Shown here: positions 52,185-63,081 of the stretch, piece by piece | Position numbering within the stretch: the stretch's first letter is position 1 | Layout of the letters: each line of letters starts with the position of its first letter | Made by a program: the position numbers and the translations under genes | The notes under the pieces: generated by a model | The model's input: the letters and a program-made list of their open reading frames with translations, nothing else | Database searches by the model: none | What the model was told of the DNA's origin: nothing | Origin: an uncultured Pelagibacteraceae bacterium | GTDB lineage: Bacteria; Pseudomonadota; Alphaproteobacteria; Pelagibacterales; Pelagibacteraceae | Length of the DNA: 64,000 nt | NCBI GenBank assembly: GCA_902628565.1 | Contig: CACONR010000001.1 | Location: forward strand, 124,001-188,000 | Direction: 5' to 3'

Positions 52185-54770
52185 ATGAATTTGGTCATTG
52201 TAGAAAGTCCTGCTAAAGCAAAAACTATTAATAAATACCTAGGTGATAATTATAAAGTTTTAGCAAGTTATGGTCATATAAGAGATTTGCCGTCAAAAAA
52301 TGGTTCTGTCAATCCAGATCAAGATTTTAAAATGGAATGGGAAGTTGATAGTTTTTCAAAAAAATATTTAAAAGAAATAACTGATGCGGCTAAAGACTCA
52401 TCTAAAATTATATTAGCAACTGATCCTGATCGTGAAGGTGAGGCCATTGCTTGGCATGTCAAAGAATATTTGAATGAAAAAAAACTTTTAAAAGATAAAG
52501 AAATTGAACGAGTTGTATTTAATGAAATAACCAAAAAAGCTGTTATTCAAGGAATTGAAAATCCTAGACAAATTGAGCCATTACTTGTCGATGCGTATAT
52601 GGCTAGAAGAGCATTGGACTACTTGGTTGGTTTTAATATATCCCCAATCCTGTGGACAAAACTTCCAGGTTCAAAATCTGCAGGAAGAGTTCAATCTGTT
52701 GCTTTAAAATTAATTACTGAGAGAGAACATGCTATTGAGTCTTTTAAACCTGAGGAATTTTGGACTTTAAGTATTAAATTTGCTGATACTGCAAATCAAA
52801 ATTTCACTGCTAGTATTAGTCAACTTGACAACAATAAAATTGAAAAATTTTCATTCAGAAATAAAGAAGAGATAAATAAAGCTATATCAAGTATTAATAA
52901 AAAAAAATTTAGTATAACTGATATTTCTAGCAAAATAGTAAATCGTAATCCCTCTGGACCATTTACGACTTCAACTCTACAACAAACCGCATCGAGTCGA
53001 CTAGGTTTTGGTGCATCTAGAACAATGCAAATTGCCCAAAAACTTTATCAAGGTATAGAGATGGAGGGTGAGACAATTGGCTTAATTACTTATATGAGAA
53101 CTGATGGAACTAATCTATCTAAAGATGCTGTTACAAGTTTCAGAAACTATATCCAAAAAGAAATTGGTAATGAATACTTGCCTAAAGATGTTTTGAATTA
53201 TTCAGGCAAAAAAGCTAAAAATGCACAAGAAGCTCACGAAGCAATAAGACCTACTGATATTATTAGAACTCCTCAAAGTGTTAAAAAATATTTAAGTACA
53301 GATCAAAATAAGCTTTATGATCTTATCTGGAGTAGAGCTTTATCTTCTCAGATGGAGTCAGCCAAATTTGATAGAAATACTATCACCATAACGTCAGATA
53401 ATAATGATACAATTTGTAAAGCCAGTGGATCAGTTTTAAAATTTGATGGTTTCTTAAAGATTTATAATAATCAAAGCAAAGATGATGATGAAACTATTTT
53501 ACCTGCTGTATCTAAAGGACCTATTAATATTGAGGCGCTAATAGATGAACAGCATTATACACAACCACCACCAAGATATTCCGAAGCTAGTTTAGTTAAA
53601 AAACTTGAAGAGCTTGGTATTGGGAGGCCTTCTACGTATGCAAGTATTATTTCTACTATTGCCAATCGAGGTTATGCAGAAATATTGAATAAAAGATTTT
53701 TTCCTACAGATAGAGGTAAATTAATTTCAGCCTTTTTAGAAAAATTATTCTCAAAATATGTAGATTACAACTTTACAGCAGGACTAGAAGATCAACTTGA
53801 TGAGATCACTACAGGCAAAGAAAGTTGGATTAAAGTTTTGGAACTTTTTTGGAAAGACTTCAATAATAATGTTTCGGAAGTGAAAGAAAAAAGAACTAGA
53901 GAGGTATTGGATTTACTCAATGATAGTCTAGGTGAATTAATTTTTGATAAGGATAATGAAGGTAATGTAGTAAGAAAATGTCAATTATGTAGTTCCGGAA
54001 CACTTAGTTTAAAGAATAGTTTCAGAGGTGGCGCTTTTATAGGGTGTTCAAACTATCCAGAATGTAAATTTACACGACCCTTATCTAAAGCAAAAGCTGC
54101 TGCTCAAGCACAATTAGCTGAACCAAAATTTATAGGAAAACATGAAAATGGAAATGACATATTTTTGAAAAATGGCAGATTTGGCCCCTACCTTCAATAC
54201 GAGAAAATCCCTTCTGATAAAGAAGTTGAAAAAATTAGTAAGAAAAAGAAAAAAACTAAAAAATTAAATTCAGATGTAAATGAACTTTTAAAAAATGTTT
54301 CAATACCAAAAGGATTAGAATTAGAGAGTATTAATTTGGAAAAAGCTCAATTTTTATGTTCACTACCTAAATCTTTGGGAATAAATCCAGATAATCAAAA
54401 AGAGATTACATTAAACATTGGAAGATTTGGTCCTTACTTAAAATGTGAAAATAAATCAGCAAGAATAGAAAATGTTGAGGAAATATTTTCCATAGGTTTA
54501 AATAGAGCAATAACATTAATAGCTGAGGCTAAACCTGGTCGAATGTCCTCTTCTATGATAAAAGATTTGGGAGAACATCCCGAGGATAAAAAACCTGTTA
54601 GAGTCATGAAGGGTCAGTATGGGCCTTATATAAAATATAAATCACTCAATGCTACTATTCCTGAGGAAAAAGACCCCACTGAATTAACGATGGAAGAAGC
54701 TTTAATATTAATTGAGAAAAGGAGAGAATACGATAAAACAAAAAAATCAAAAAGAAAAAAAACAAAATGA
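52185..54770 (+). CDS. topA: DNA topoisomerase I
   Basis: 861 residues. TOPRIM domain with IVESPAKAKTINKYLGDNYK and the DPDREGEAIAWH motif; active tyrosine in GLITYMRTDGTNLS; one cysteine-rich zinc ribbon CQLCSSGTLSLKNSF to CSNYPECKFTRPLS at about 600; then C-terminal FGPYLQYEK/FGPYLKCEN/YGPYIKYKS repeats and a lysine-rich tail. It relaxes negative supercoils. The last 4 bases overlap the RidA-family start. Confidence 0.97.
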   Translation: MNLVIVESPAKAKTINKYLGDNYKVLASYGHIRDLPSKNGSVNPDQDFKMEWEVDSFSKKYLKEITDAAKDSSKIILATDPDREGEAIAWHVKEYLNEKKLLKDKEIERVVFNEITKKAVIQGIENPRQIEPLLVDAYMARRALDYLVGFNISPILWTKLPGSKSAGRVQSVALKLITEREHAIESFKPEEFWTLSIKFADTANQNFTASISQLDNNKIEKFSFRNKEEINKAISSINKKKFSITDISSKIVNRNPSGPFTTSTLQQTASSRLGFGASRTMQIAQKLYQGIEMEGETIGLITYMRTDGTNLSKDAVTSFRNYIQKEIGNEYLPKDVLNYSGKKAKNAQEAHEAIRPTDIIRTPQSVKKYLSTDQNKLYDLIWSRALSSQMESAKFDRNTITITSDNNDTICKASGSVLKFDGFLKIYNNQSKDDDETILPAVSKGPINIEALIDEQHYTQPPPRYSEASLVKKLEELGIGRPSTYASIISTIANRGYAEILNKRFFPTDRGKLISAFLEKLFSKYVDYNFTAGLEDQLDEITTGKESWIKVLELFWKDFNNNVSEVKEKRTREVLDLLNDSLGELIFDKDNEGNVVRKCQLCSSGTLSLKNSFRGGAFIGCSNYPECKFTRPLSKAKAAAQAQLAEPKFIGKHENGNDIFLKNGRFGPYLQYEKIPSDKEVEKISKKKKKTKKLNSDVNELLKNVSIPKGLELESINLEKAQFLCSLPKSLGINPDNQKEITLNIGRFGPYLKCENKSARIENVEEIFSIGLNRAITLIAEAKPGRMSSSMIKDLGEHPEDKKPVRVMKGQYGPYIKYKSLNATIPEEKDPTELTMEEALILIEKRREYDKTKKSKRKKTK

Positions 54771-55228
54771 GTTTTGAAGATAAAATTAGAGAACTTAATA
54801 TTAAGCTTCCTGAAGCGAAAGCACCAGTTGGTAATTATGTTGCAACAAAAATTACAGGAAAAATGTTATTCATATCAGGACAAATTTCTATTGATGATAA
54901 TGGTGAATTGATTAAAGGAAAGGTTGGTAAAGAATTGGATGTCACGGCTGGTTACAATGCTGCTAAGAGATGCGCGTTAAGTATTATTGCCCAAGTTAAA
55001 AAAGCCTGCAACAATGATTTATCAAAAATAAAATCATGTGTGAAATTAACAGGATTTGTAAACTCAACAGATGACTTTATTGATCAACCTAAAGTAATAA
55101 ATGGCGCATCTGATTTGATTGCTTCAATTTTTGGAGACGCAGGTATGCATACTAGAGCTGCTGTCAGCACAAATAGTTTACCATTAGGCGTTTCGATTGA
55201 GGTAGACGCAATATTTGAGTTAAATTAG
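54767..55228 (+). CDS. RidA/YjgF-family protein
   Basis: 153 residues, the YjgF/YER057c/UK114 fold of the longer (about 150) subgroup. LFISGQISIDDNGELIKG starts the core and HTRAAVSTNSLPLGVSIEVDA ends it, with a conserved arginine corresponding to the RidA active-site residue. RidA proteins hydrolyse reactive enamine/imine intermediates from PLP enzymes. In this long subgroup the substrate is uncertain. It overlaps topA by 4 bases and converges on ugd. Confidence 0.9.
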   Translation: MSFEDKIRELNIKLPEAKAPVGNYVATKITGKMLFISGQISIDDNGELIKGKVGKELDVTAGYNAAKRCALSIIAQVKKACNNDLSKIKSCVKLTGFVNSTDDFIDQPKVINGASDLIASIFGDAGMHTRAAVSTNSLPLGVSIEVDAIFELN

Positions 55229-55232
55229 ATTT

Positions 55233-56531
55233 TTACTTTCCAACACTAAAATATTTTAACCCTTGGTCTTTAATCTTTGATGAAGAATATATATTTCTCA
55301 TATCAAAAATCATAAACTTCTTACCTTTAACTAAACTTTTAAAATTAACAGATTTAAAATCATTCCATTCAGTATGAATAATAACAAGATCAGCCCCATG
55401 AACAGCATCTTTTATTGAAGTCTTATTAATTACATTTTTAAACTTCTTAAATTCAGTTTTATAACCAGTTGGATCAAAATATTTTATAATTGCTCCTTTT
55501 TTTGATAACCATGGTATCATTTTTAAACTTGAAGAATCTCTCATATCATCTGTATTAGCTTTAAATGTAACTCCTAAAAAGGTAATTATTTTATTTTTAA
55601 TTTTCCTATTTAGAATTCTATTAATTCTATCTAATAAAATTTTAGATCTATTTTCATTTGATTTAATTACTGATTTTATTACTGATAAATTTGTTTTAAA
55701 TTTATCTGCTGTTGTAATAATGGCTTTTGTATCTTTAGGAAAACAAGATCCACCATAAGCAGGTCCTGCTCTAAGAAATCGACTGCCTATTCTTTTATCC
55801 AATCCCATACCTATTGATATATCCTCAACGTTAATGTTAGTTTTTTCACATAAATTAGCTATTTCATTTATAAAAGTAATCTTTGTTGCTAAAAAAGCAT
55901 TAGAGGCATATTTAATCAATTCGGCGGCTCTTCTAGAAGTTTGTAAATAAGAAGCACCCTTAGAAATAAGTGGGCTATAAAGATTTTTCAAAATTCTACC
56001 TGCTCTTTTATCATTAGTTCCTATAACTACACGATCAGGATAAACAAAATCTCTTATTGCCTCTCCTTCTCTTAAAAATTCAGGATTTGAAACAACAGAA
56101 AATTTCTTTTTACTATTTCTTTTAGATAATATTTTTTCAATTTCATCTCCTGTCGTCACGGGAACTGTTGATTTTGTTATGATAATCTTAAATTTATTAA
56201 TTGAAGAACTTATTTCTTTAGAAACTTTGTAAATTTGACTTAAATCTGCTGAACTACCACCTTTTTTAGTTGGTGTACCAACACAAATAAAAATTATGTC
56301 TGAGTCTTTAATTGATTTTTTTAAATCTGTAGAAAAATTTAATTTTTTATTCTTAAAGTTCTTTAGTACTAATTCTGATAAACCAGGTTCATAAATTGGA
56401 ATCTTTCCTTTTTTTAATAAATTTATTTTGTCAACATTGTTATCTACACAGATTACATCATTCCCTAAATCAGCAAAACACACTCCGCTTACTAAACCTA
56501 CATAACCAGTACCAATCATACACAATTTCAT
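55233..56531 (-). CDS. ugd: UDP-glucose 6-dehydrogenase
   Basis: 432 residues. MKLCMIGTGYVGLVSGVCFA is the NAD site. FICVGTPTKKGGSSADLSQI, EFLREGEAIRDFVYPDRVVI, the catalytic cysteine region PAYGGSCFPKDTKAI, and VTFKANTDDMRDSSSLKMI follow. It makes UDP-glucuronate for surface polysaccharide. It overlaps galU by 4 bases, so UDP-glucose is made and oxidised by one operon. Confidence 0.97.
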   Translation of the reverse strand: MKLCMIGTGYVGLVSGVCFADLGNDVICVDNNVDKINLLKKGKIPIYEPGLSELVLKNFKNKKLNFSTDLKKSIKDSDIIFICVGTPTKKGGSSADLSQIYKVSKEISSSINKFKIIITKSTVPVTTGDEIEKILSKRNSKKKFSVVSNPEFLREGEAIRDFVYPDRVVIGTNDKRAGRILKNLYSPLISKGASYLQTSRRAAELIKYASNAFLATKITFINEIANLCEKTNINVEDISIGMGLDKRIGSRFLRAGPAYGGSCFPKDTKAIITTADKFKTNLSVIKSVIKSNENRSKILLDRINRILNRKIKNKIITFLGVTFKANTDDMRDSSSLKMIPWLSKKGAIIKYFDPTGYKTEFKKFKNVINKTSIKDAVHGADLVIIHTEWNDFKSVNFKSLVKGKKFMIFDMRNIYSSSKIKDQGLKYFSVGK

Positions 56532-57343
56532 GATTTAGCTATCTCTAAAGTTGATTTGATGTAACCACTCATGCTTCCACAATCAAGATATTTTCCAGAA
56601 AAATTATGAGCAATGAATTTTTTATCATTTTGGATTAATGTTTGGATGGCATCTGTAATATGTATTTCTCCTCCTTTACCTGGTTTTTGTTTAAGCAATT
56701 TTGAAAAAATTTCTCTAGGTAAAATATATCTTCCAATCACTGCTTTATTAGATGGTGCTTTTTTTACAGAAGGTTTTTCAATAACATCTGAAATCAAATA
56801 ATTATTCTTATTTATTTTAGTTTTTAACTTATAAATTCCCCATCTCGAAACATTATTTTTTTTAACATTCATACTGGCCATAACTGACGCGTTGTATTTT
56901 TTATGAATCTTTATCATTGATTTAGAACAATTTCTTTTAATAATAAGATCATCTGGTAACAACATTAAAAAAAAATTATGTTTTATGAATTTTTTTGTTT
57001 TCAAAACGGCATCTCCAGTGCCAAGTGGTTTGTTTTGATAAACGAATTTTATCATTTTTTTATATCTTAAAATTTTTTCGTATTCTTTCTTAATCCTTTT
57101 ATCTTTCTTTTTTTTAATAATTTTTTTATAAAAATTATCATTGTAAAAATAAGTCTTTATCATTTTCTTCTTATTTGAAATTATAAAAATAATCTCTTTA
57201 ATACCGGCATCAATGCATTCATCTAGAATGTATTGAATTCCTGGTTTACCATTAATAGGTAAAAGTTCTTTTGGAAATACACTGGTTAATGGAAGTAAAC
57301 GTGTACCCAAACCAGCTAAAGGAATAATTGCTTGTTTAATCAT
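56528..57343 (-). CDS. galU: UTP-glucose-1-phosphate uridylyltransferase
   Basis: 271 residues, GalU type. AIIPLAGLGTRLLPLTSVFP (with the basic PK pattern ELLPINGKPGIQYIL) is the nucleotide-binding start. YQNKPLGTGDAVLKTKKF, LLPDDLIIKRNCSKSM, and GGEIHITDAIQTLIQ are other hallmarks. It makes UDP-glucose for ugd and for glycosyltransferases. panC is divergent, 34 bases from the chosen panC start. Confidence 0.96.
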   Translation of the reverse strand: MIKQAIIPLAGLGTRLLPLTSVFPKELLPINGKPGIQYILDECIDAGIKEIIFIISNKKKMIKTYFYNDNFYKKIIKKKKDKRIKKEYEKILRYKKMIKFVYQNKPLGTGDAVLKTKKFIKHNFFLMLLPDDLIIKRNCSKSMIKIHKKYNASVMASMNVKKNNVSRWGIYKLKTKINKNNYLISDVIEKPSVKKAPSNKAVIGRYILPREIFSKLLKQKPGKGGEIHITDAIQTLIQNDKKFIAHNFSGKYLDCGSMSGYIKSTLEIAKS

Positions 57344-57377
57344 TCAAATGTTTTACTTATTAAAAAGTTTTATACAA

Positions 57378-58187
57378 ATGAAAATTTTATTAAATAATAA
57401 TGATTTAAATGAGGCATTAGAAAATGTGTCTAATCTAGGTTTTGTACCTACCATGGGAAGTCTTCACAAAGGCCATATATCGTTAATTAAACAATCCAAA
57501 AAAAAATGTAATAAAACTATTGTAAGTATATTTGTAAATCCAAAACAATTTAATAATAAAAATGATTTTAAGAAATATCCAAGAAATAGAAAGGAGGACT
57601 TATCGTTTTTAAAAAGACTTAAAGTTAGTTATGTATATTTACCAACTGTTAATGAAATTTATAGAGTAAAGAGATCCTCTAAGATTATAATTTCAAAAAA
57701 AGACAAGGTATTATGTGCTAAGTACAGAAAAGGACATTTCGAGGGTGTAATTGATGTAATGGAACGGCTAATTGAAAACATCAAACCTCAAAAAATTTTT
57801 ATGGGAGAGAAAGATTTTCAACAATTATATCTTTTAAAAAAATATTTAAGAAAACACTCTTCAAAAATAATAGAATGTAGAACAATTAGAGAGAGAAACA
57901 AATTAGCATTATCTTCCAGAAATTCATTATTACAAAAACGTGAAAAAAATCTGGCTGCAAAATTAATTGCCAATATTATGAAGCTTAAAAAAAAGTTAAA
58001 TAAGGAATCAAATATTAAAAAAGTACTTAATAAAACTAGAAATGAAATAAATAAATTACAAAATGTTAGGATTGAATATCTCGAATTAAGAAATATTAAG
58101 AATCTTAAAATTTCTAATAAATTAAAAAATTCAAAAATTTTCGTATCTTTTTATATTAATAATGTAAGGTTGATTGATAATTTTTAA
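57378..58187 (+). CDS. panC: pantothenate synthetase
   Basis: 269 residues from the ATG at 57378; a start at 57348 would add ten hydrophobic residues (MFYLLKSFIQ) not seen in the family. FVPTMGSLHKGHISLIKQS carries the HxGH nucleotide motif, IFVNPKQFNNKNDFKKYPR the pantoate site, and FMGEKDFQQLYLLK and ALSSRNSLL the KMSKS-like and SSRN regions. It joins pantoate and beta-alanine. panB is not adjacent. Lysine-rich composition, more extreme than neighbours. Confidence 0.93.
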   Translation: MKILLNNNDLNEALENVSNLGFVPTMGSLHKGHISLIKQSKKKCNKTIVSIFVNPKQFNNKNDFKKYPRNRKEDLSFLKRLKVSYVYLPTVNEIYRVKRSSKIIISKKDKVLCAKYRKGHFEGVIDVMERLIENIKPQKIFMGEKDFQQLYLLKKYLRKHSSKIIECRTIRERNKLALSSRNSLLQKREKNLAAKLIANIMKLKKKLNKESNIKKVLNKTRNEINKLQNVRIEYLELRNIKNLKISNKLKNSKIFVSFYINNVRLIDNF

Positions 58188-58190
58188 ATT

Positions 58191-59564
58191 TTATAAAAAA
58201 TAAGCCCCAACACCTAAAAAAGAAACAAAACCTATTACATCAGTTATTGTTGTTACGAAAACACTAGAGGCAATTGCTGGATCAATTTTCATTTTTTTTA
58301 ATGTGACTGGAACAAGTATTCCAAATAAACCTGCCACTACCATTGTCAAAATCATTGAGATCGATATTATTAATGATAATTGGTAATCTTGAAACCAGAC
58401 TTGGACGATAAAAGAACTTATAATAGCAAAAATTATTCCATTGAGAATACCAATATTAAATTCCTTAATAATGTTTTGATTAAAGTTATTTTTAGTTAAA
58501 TCATTTGTTGCTAAAGTTCTAACAGTAACTGCTAAAGTTTGCATACCTGCATTACCACCCATCGATGCAACTATTGGCATTAAAAATGCCAAGACAACCA
58601 TTTGTTCAATTGTTGCACCAAACAAACTAATACAATAGGTAGCCAGAAATGCTGTGAATAAGTTTAATAGTAACCAGTTAAATCGTCTTTTAGTTTTTGT
58701 GATAACACCATCTGTAATTTCTTCATCACCAACACCAGCTAACCTTAAAGCATCTTCCTCAGCCTCTTCTTTTAAAACTGTTAATACATCATCGGAAGTT
58801 ATCATTCCTACAAGTTTATTATTTTTATCTACAACACAAGCTGAGTTTAAATTGTAATTTTCAAATGAATTACCAACTTCTTCTCTATCCATATCCACTG
58901 GAACTAAAAAAATTGAATCATCCATAATTGAGGACATTTTTGTTTCTCTAGGTGTTCTTAATACTTTAGAGGATGGTACAGCACCAATAGGTTTAAAATT
59001 TTCATCAACAATGTAAATTTCTAAAAATTCTTCTGGTAAGTCTTTATTCTCTCTTAAATAATCAATAGTTTGTCCTACCAACCAGTTACTTGGGATTGCT
59101 GTAAATTCTCTTTGCATTATCCTAGCAGCACTATCCTCTGGATAACTAAGACCTTCTAATAAAGCAAATCGATCTTTTGGGGGTAATAAACTTAATATTG
59201 AATTTTTATCTTTTTCTTCAACATTTTCTAAAATAGCAATGGCATCATCAGACTCTAAATTTTTTAAAATCCTAACAATTGCATCTGAGGAAAGATATTT
59301 AATGATTTCTGATTGAACAGACTCGTTTAATTCAACAAATACTTCTGGATCAATCTTAAAATTATTTAATTTTATTAAACTTTCTCTGTCATTTTCACTT
59401 AAATGCTCAATAATATCAGCAGCATCAGCGGGATGCATTTCCTCAAAAGATCTAGTTATAAAAGATGCATCATTTGAGGTAATTTTGTCTGTTACAACTT
59501 TTATATATTCCTTATTAAATTCAAAATTGACTTTTTTATCTTTAATTTTTTTTATTAAAGTCAT
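58191..59564 (-). CDS. mgtE: magnesium transporter MgtE
   Basis: 457 residues. The N-terminal helical domain includes MHPADAADIIEHLSENDRES. It is followed by two CBS domains (about 140-260), a plug helix and five membrane helices at the end, with FLMPIVASMGGNAGMQT and the DPAIASSVFVTTITDVIGF selectivity region. It is a magnesium-gated channel. Its stop lies 4 bases after the panC end (convergent). Confidence 0.96.
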   Translation of the reverse strand: MTLIKKIKDKKVNFEFNKEYIKVVTDKITSNDASFITRSFEEMHPADAADIIEHLSENDRESLIKLNNFKIDPEVFVELNESVQSEIIKYLSSDAIVRILKNLESDDAIAILENVEEKDKNSILSLLPPKDRFALLEGLSYPEDSAARIMQREFTAIPSNWLVGQTIDYLRENKDLPEEFLEIYIVDENFKPIGAVPSSKVLRTPRETKMSSIMDDSIFLVPVDMDREEVGNSFENYNLNSACVVDKNNKLVGMITSDDVLTVLKEEAEEDALRLAGVGDEEITDGVITKTKRRFNWLLLNLFTAFLATYCISLFGATIEQMVVLAFLMPIVASMGGNAGMQTLAVTVRTLATNDLTKNNFNQNIIKEFNIGILNGIIFAIISSFIVQVWFQDYQLSLIISISMILTMVVAGLFGILVPVTLKKMKIDPAIASSVFVTTITDVIGFVSFLGVGAYFL

Positions 59565-59624
59565 AAATACACCTATTATTTAGACGGATCTTTTAATACA
59601 AAATGAAAAGAATACAATTTTTAA

Positions 59625-60254
59625 ATGCCTATAGAAATTAAAAAGTCCCAAAATCCAATAAAATATGAAGACGCAATATCATTTATGGAAGATCGACTTA
59701 AAAATATCGATCTAAAAAAAGTAGATGATTTGATTTGGGTTTTAGAACACGATCATATCTATACATCGGGAACAAGCTATAATGAAAATGAGATAATAGA
59801 TAAATCTATAAATATTATTAAAACTAATAGAGGTGGTAAAATAACATATCATGGACCAGGACAACTCATTTGTTATTTTGTAATTGATTTAAAGAAAGGT
59901 AAGAAAGATATTAGAAAATTCATATCTGTAATTGAAAAATCAATTATTGAAACCCTGAAACTCTATGACATAGAAACATTTGCTGATAAAGAAAATATTG
60001 GTATTTGGTACAATGATAATTCAACCATAAAAAAAGTTGCTGCAATTGGGGTCAGAGTAAGTAAATGGATAGCTTATCATGGTTTTTCTATCAATATTAA
60101 TAACGATTTAAAAAAATATGACGCAATTATTCCTTGTGGGATTAAAGATAAAGGTATTACTAATCTCAAACAAATTAAAAATCAAAATTATGATGATTTA
60201 GAAAATAAGTTAATAGAAATATTTAAAACTAATTTGAAAAATTTAATCTTTTAG
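59625..60254 (+). CDS. lipB: lipoyl(octanoyl) transferase
   Basis: 209 residues. [20 protein letters not shown] is the substrate loop, [20 protein letters not shown] has the catalytic lysine region, and [12 protein letters not shown] the active-site cysteine. It moves octanoyl from ACP to lipoyl domains of 2-oxoacid dehydrogenases and the glycine cleavage H protein. It converges on the pseudouridine synthase gene with a 26-base overlap. Confidence 0.96.
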   Translation: MPIEIKKSQNPIKYEDAISFMEDRLKNIDLKKVDDLIWVLEHDHIYTSGTSYNENEIIDKSINIIKTNRGGKITYHGPGQLICYFVIDLKKGKKDIRKFISVIEKSIIETLKLYDIETFADKENIGIWYNDNSTIKKVAAIGVRVSKWIAYHGFSININNDLKKYDAIIPCGIKDKGITNLKQIKNQNYDDLENKLIEIFKTNLKNLIF

Positions 60255-61140
60255 TCTTCAACAACTTATTGAAATAATCTGGTAATAATGCTTTGTAAGT
60301 ATATTTTTTTTCATTAATCATAAATTTTATTTGATAGGAATGAAGCATTAAATCTTTATTTATACCTTTCGATGAAACAGATGAATTATATTTTTTATCA
60401 CCAAAAATTGAATGTCCAATGTTAAATAATTGTTTTCGCAATTGATGTTTTCTTCCTGTGATTGGTTTCATTTCTACTAAACTAGCATTGGTATTTTTAT
60501 CTATCACTTTAAAAATTGTTTTTGCTTTTTCTGTAATCTTTTTTCCATTGTCGTACCTTATCAAATTATCATTCCATTCACCTGAGTCTTTTTCAATTTC
60601 TCCTTTACATATTGCCAAATAAGTTTTGTGCACTTTTCTTAATCTAAATAAAGAGGTCAATAGTTGAGCTGTTTGTCTATTTTTTGCAATAATAAAGACA
60701 CCTGAGGTATCTTTGTCTAATCTATGAACAGAGAATGGTTTTGTTCCCTGAAATATTTCACTTTTTGCAAATATATCTACTAGATTTTTTTTTGACTTGG
60801 TACCACCTTGAACCGATATTCCTGCACTTTTATTTAAAACTATAAAATCTTCATTGTTATCTATGATCAGATTTTCGTTAGATTTTATTACCTCAATGGA
60901 TGGATTGAATTGTTTTTTTTCGTGTTTAATTTTTTCTTTAAAATCAAAATTGAAGAGTTCTATTTTATCATTTGCTTTAATTTTAAAAGAGCTTTTTATT
61001 TTTTTTTTGTTTATTTTTATTTTTCCTAACCTTAAACTCTTTTCAATAAGACTTTGCGGTACTTTTCCTAATTTATTTCTTAACCATCTATCAATACGCA
61101 TATTATTACACGTTAACTCAACGATAAAACTTCTAATCAT
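60229..61140 (-). CDS. RluC-like RNA pseudouridine synthase
   Basis: 303 residues. An S4 RNA-binding domain is at the N-terminus ([20 protein letters not shown]). The RluA/RluC catalytic domain has the active aspartate in [35 protein letters not shown] and [15 protein letters not shown]. The S4 domain and length point to RluC/RluD rather than RluA. The target 23S rRNA positions cannot be decided by sequence alone. It ends 26 bases inside lipB on the other strand. Confidence 0.92.
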   Translation of the reverse strand: MIRSFIVELTCNNMRIDRWLRNKLGKVPQSLIEKSLRLGKIKINKKKIKSSFKIKANDKIELFNFDFKEKIKHEKKQFNPSIEVIKSNENLIIDNNEDFIVLNKSAGISVQGGTKSKKNLVDIFAKSEIFQGTKPFSVHRLDKDTSGVFIIAKNRQTAQLLTSLFRLRKVHKTYLAICKGEIEKDSGEWNDNLIRYDNGKKITEKAKTIFKVIDKNTNASLVEMKPITGRKHQLRKQLFNIGHSIFGDKKYNSSVSSKGINKDLMLHSYQIKFMINEKKYTYKALLPDYFNKLLKTKRLNFSN

Positions 61141-61158
61141 GAATATTTAGGCTTTTAT

Positions 61159-61602
61159 TTATGCTGTGGCAGCTTTCTTATCTTCTTTTTTTTCAACTTC
61201 TTTTGCTGGATCTTTCTTTTTTTTATCAACTTTTTTGGCTTGAACGTCTCTATCAACAAATTCAATTATAGCCATAGGCGCATTATCTCCATATCTAAAA
61301 CCTGCTTTAATAATTCTTGTATAACCACCAGCTCTTTTTTCGTATCTTTTAGATAAAGTTTTTTTTACTTTATTGGCTGACTTAATATCCTGCAATTGAG
61401 AAATCAAAATTTTAGTATTATGCAAACTATCTTTTTTACCTAATGTGATTATTTTATCAGCCTGTGGCTTTAAAAATTTTGCTTTTGGTAAAGTTGTTTT
61501 AATTTGCTCATACTTTATTAAGGAATTAAGCATATTTTTAAGCAACGCTTTTCGGTGTTCAGAAGTTCTGTTTAACTTCTTATTTGCCATTCCATGTCTC
61601 AT
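61159..61602 (-). CDS. rplQ: 50S ribosomal protein L17
   Basis: 147 residues. [20 protein letters not shown] is the alphaproteobacterial L17 start; [20 protein letters not shown] and [20 protein letters not shown] complete the core. The tail of about 35 residues is lysine, glutamate and alanine-rich ([17 protein letters not shown]), an unfolded extension common in this clade. Its start touches the rpoA stop by one base. Confidence 0.97.
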   Translation of the reverse strand: MRHGMANKKLNRTSEHRKALLKNMLNSLIKYEQIKTTLPKAKFLKPQADKIITLGKKDSLHNTKILISQLQDIKSANKVKKTLSKRYEKRAGGYTRIIKAGFRYGDNAPMAIIEFVDRDVQAKKVDKKKKDPAKEVEKKEDKKAATA

Positions 61603-62630
61603 TAGATGCTTTCCTCTAATTTTTTAGACATTTCTGCGATATTATCTGGTGGCCAATTTGGAATTTCCATCCCTAAATAAAGAGACATACCAGTTAAAAC
61701 TTCTTTAATTTCATTTAATGATTTTCTTCCAAAATTTGGTGTTCTTAACATCTCACCCTCAGATTTTTGAACTAAATCACCAATATAAATTATATTATCA
61801 TTTTTAAGACAATTCATTGATCTAACAGATAATTCAAGCTCATCTACTTTTCTTAATAAATTTTTATTAAATTCAGGCTCTGTTGAAACTTCTTTAACCG
61901 GAGCTTCCACAGGTTCATCAAAATTGATAAACATTTTTAATTGATCTTGAAAAATTCTAGCAGAATAAGCAACTGCATCTTCAGCAGAAATTGATCCGTT
62001 TGTCTCAACTTCCATCGTTAATTTATCGTAATCTAAAGCCTTACCTTCTCTCGCGGTACTTACCGAATAAGAAACTTTTTTAACGGGACTATATAATGAG
62101 TCAATTGCAATTAAACCTAAAGGTGGTTCTTCAGGTTTATTTAAATCAGCTGGAACATAACCTTTTCCAGTATTAACATTCATTTCCATATGGAAGTGAG
62201 TATTTTCATCTAAATTACAAATAACTAAATCAGGATTCAAAATTTCAACATCAGGAACTGATGCGATGTCAGATGCTTTTATTTCACCAGGTCCTTTGGC
62301 ATCTAATATTAGTTTTTTTGTTCCCTCAGCAGCACATTTTAATGCCAGAGATTTAACGTTTAATACAATATCAGTAACATCTTCTCTTACACCTTTAATA
62401 GATGTAAATTCATGAAGTACACCATCAATTTGAATTGAAGTTACTGCCGCCCCTCTGATTGAGGATAATAAAATTCTTCTAAGTGAATTACCAAGTGTTA
62501 AACCATAACCTTTTTCTAATGGTTCAGCAATAATTGTAGCGTGAGTTAAATCATCACTTATTTTAACATCAAGTTTCGCAGGTTTGATTAATGATTTCCA
62601 ATTTTTCACATTTACATTTTCTACATCCAT
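61602..62630 (-). CDS. rpoA: RNA polymerase alpha subunit
   Basis: 342 residues. The N-terminal dimerisation domain has [40 protein letters not shown], and [13 protein letters not shown]. The C-terminal domain (about 255-325) has [20 protein letters not shown] and [19 protein letters not shown] for contact with regulators and UP elements. It shares one base with rpsK upstream and one with rplQ downstream. Confidence 0.98.
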   Translation of the reverse strand: MDVENVNVKNWKSLIKPAKLDVKISDDLTHATIIAEPLEKGYGLTLGNSLRRILLSSIRGAAVTSIQIDGVLHEFTSIKGVREDVTDIVLNVKSLALKCAAEGTKKLILDAKGPGEIKASDIASVPDVEILNPDLVICNLDENTHFHMEMNVNTGKGYVPADLNKPEEPPLGLIAIDSLYSPVKKVSYSVSTAREGKALDYDKLTMEVETNGSISAEDAVAYSARIFQDQLKMFINFDEPVEAPVKEVSTEPEFNKNLLRKVDELELSVRSMNCLKNDNIIYIGDLVQKSEGEMLRTPNFGRKSLNEIKEVLTGMSLYLGMEIPNWPPDNIAEMSKKLEESI

Positions 62631-63079
62631 TAAACTCTCCTTTTTTTTGGTGGCCTAGTACCATTATGTGGCATCGGTGTTGTGTCTTTAATTGATAAAA
62701 TTCTAAATCCTCTCGCTTGTAAGGCTCTTAATGCTGTTTCTCTGCCTGAACCAGGACCCTTAACTTCCACAGATAAAGTTTTCATGCCAAACTCTAAGGC
62801 TTTAGATGCAGCAGCATCAGCAGCTATTTGCGCCGCATATGGAGTTGATTTTCTAGAACCCTTAAAACCTTTTTGTCCAGCTGATGCCCATGAAATTACA
62901 TTTCCATTAGTGTCAGCGATTGAAATAATTGTATTATTAAATGTTGATTGAACATATGCGATTCCATTTAAGATATTTTTTTTAGTTTTCTTTTTTTTTG
63001 AATAAGAACTTTTGACAGCTTTTTTTGGCGACTTATCTTGACTCAGTTCTTTATTATCTTTTTTTTCTGATTTTGCCAT
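62630..63079 (-). CDS. rpsK: 30S ribosomal protein S11
   Basis: 149 residues, with a lysine-rich N-terminal extension of about 30 residues before the core. [58 protein letters not shown] and the C-terminal [15 protein letters not shown] are standard. The protein lines the mRNA exit side of the small subunit. It follows rpsM by 2 bases. Confidence 0.98.
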   Translation of the reverse strand: MAKSEKKDNKELSQDKSPKKAVKSSYSKKKKTKKNILNGIAYVQSTFNNTIISIADTNGNVISWASAGQKGFKGSRKSTPYAAQIAADAAASKALEFGMKTLSVEVKGPGSGRETALRALQARGFRILSIKDTTPMPHNGTRPPKKRRV

Positions 63080-63081
63080 GC

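Noticed and set aside
57348-57377. Earlier ATG for panC
   Set aside because: It adds MFYLLKSFIQ, not part of the family, and would lie almost on the galU start.
62682-62951. 89-codon forward frame inside rpsK
   Set aside because: Antisense shadow of the ribosomal protein S11 core.
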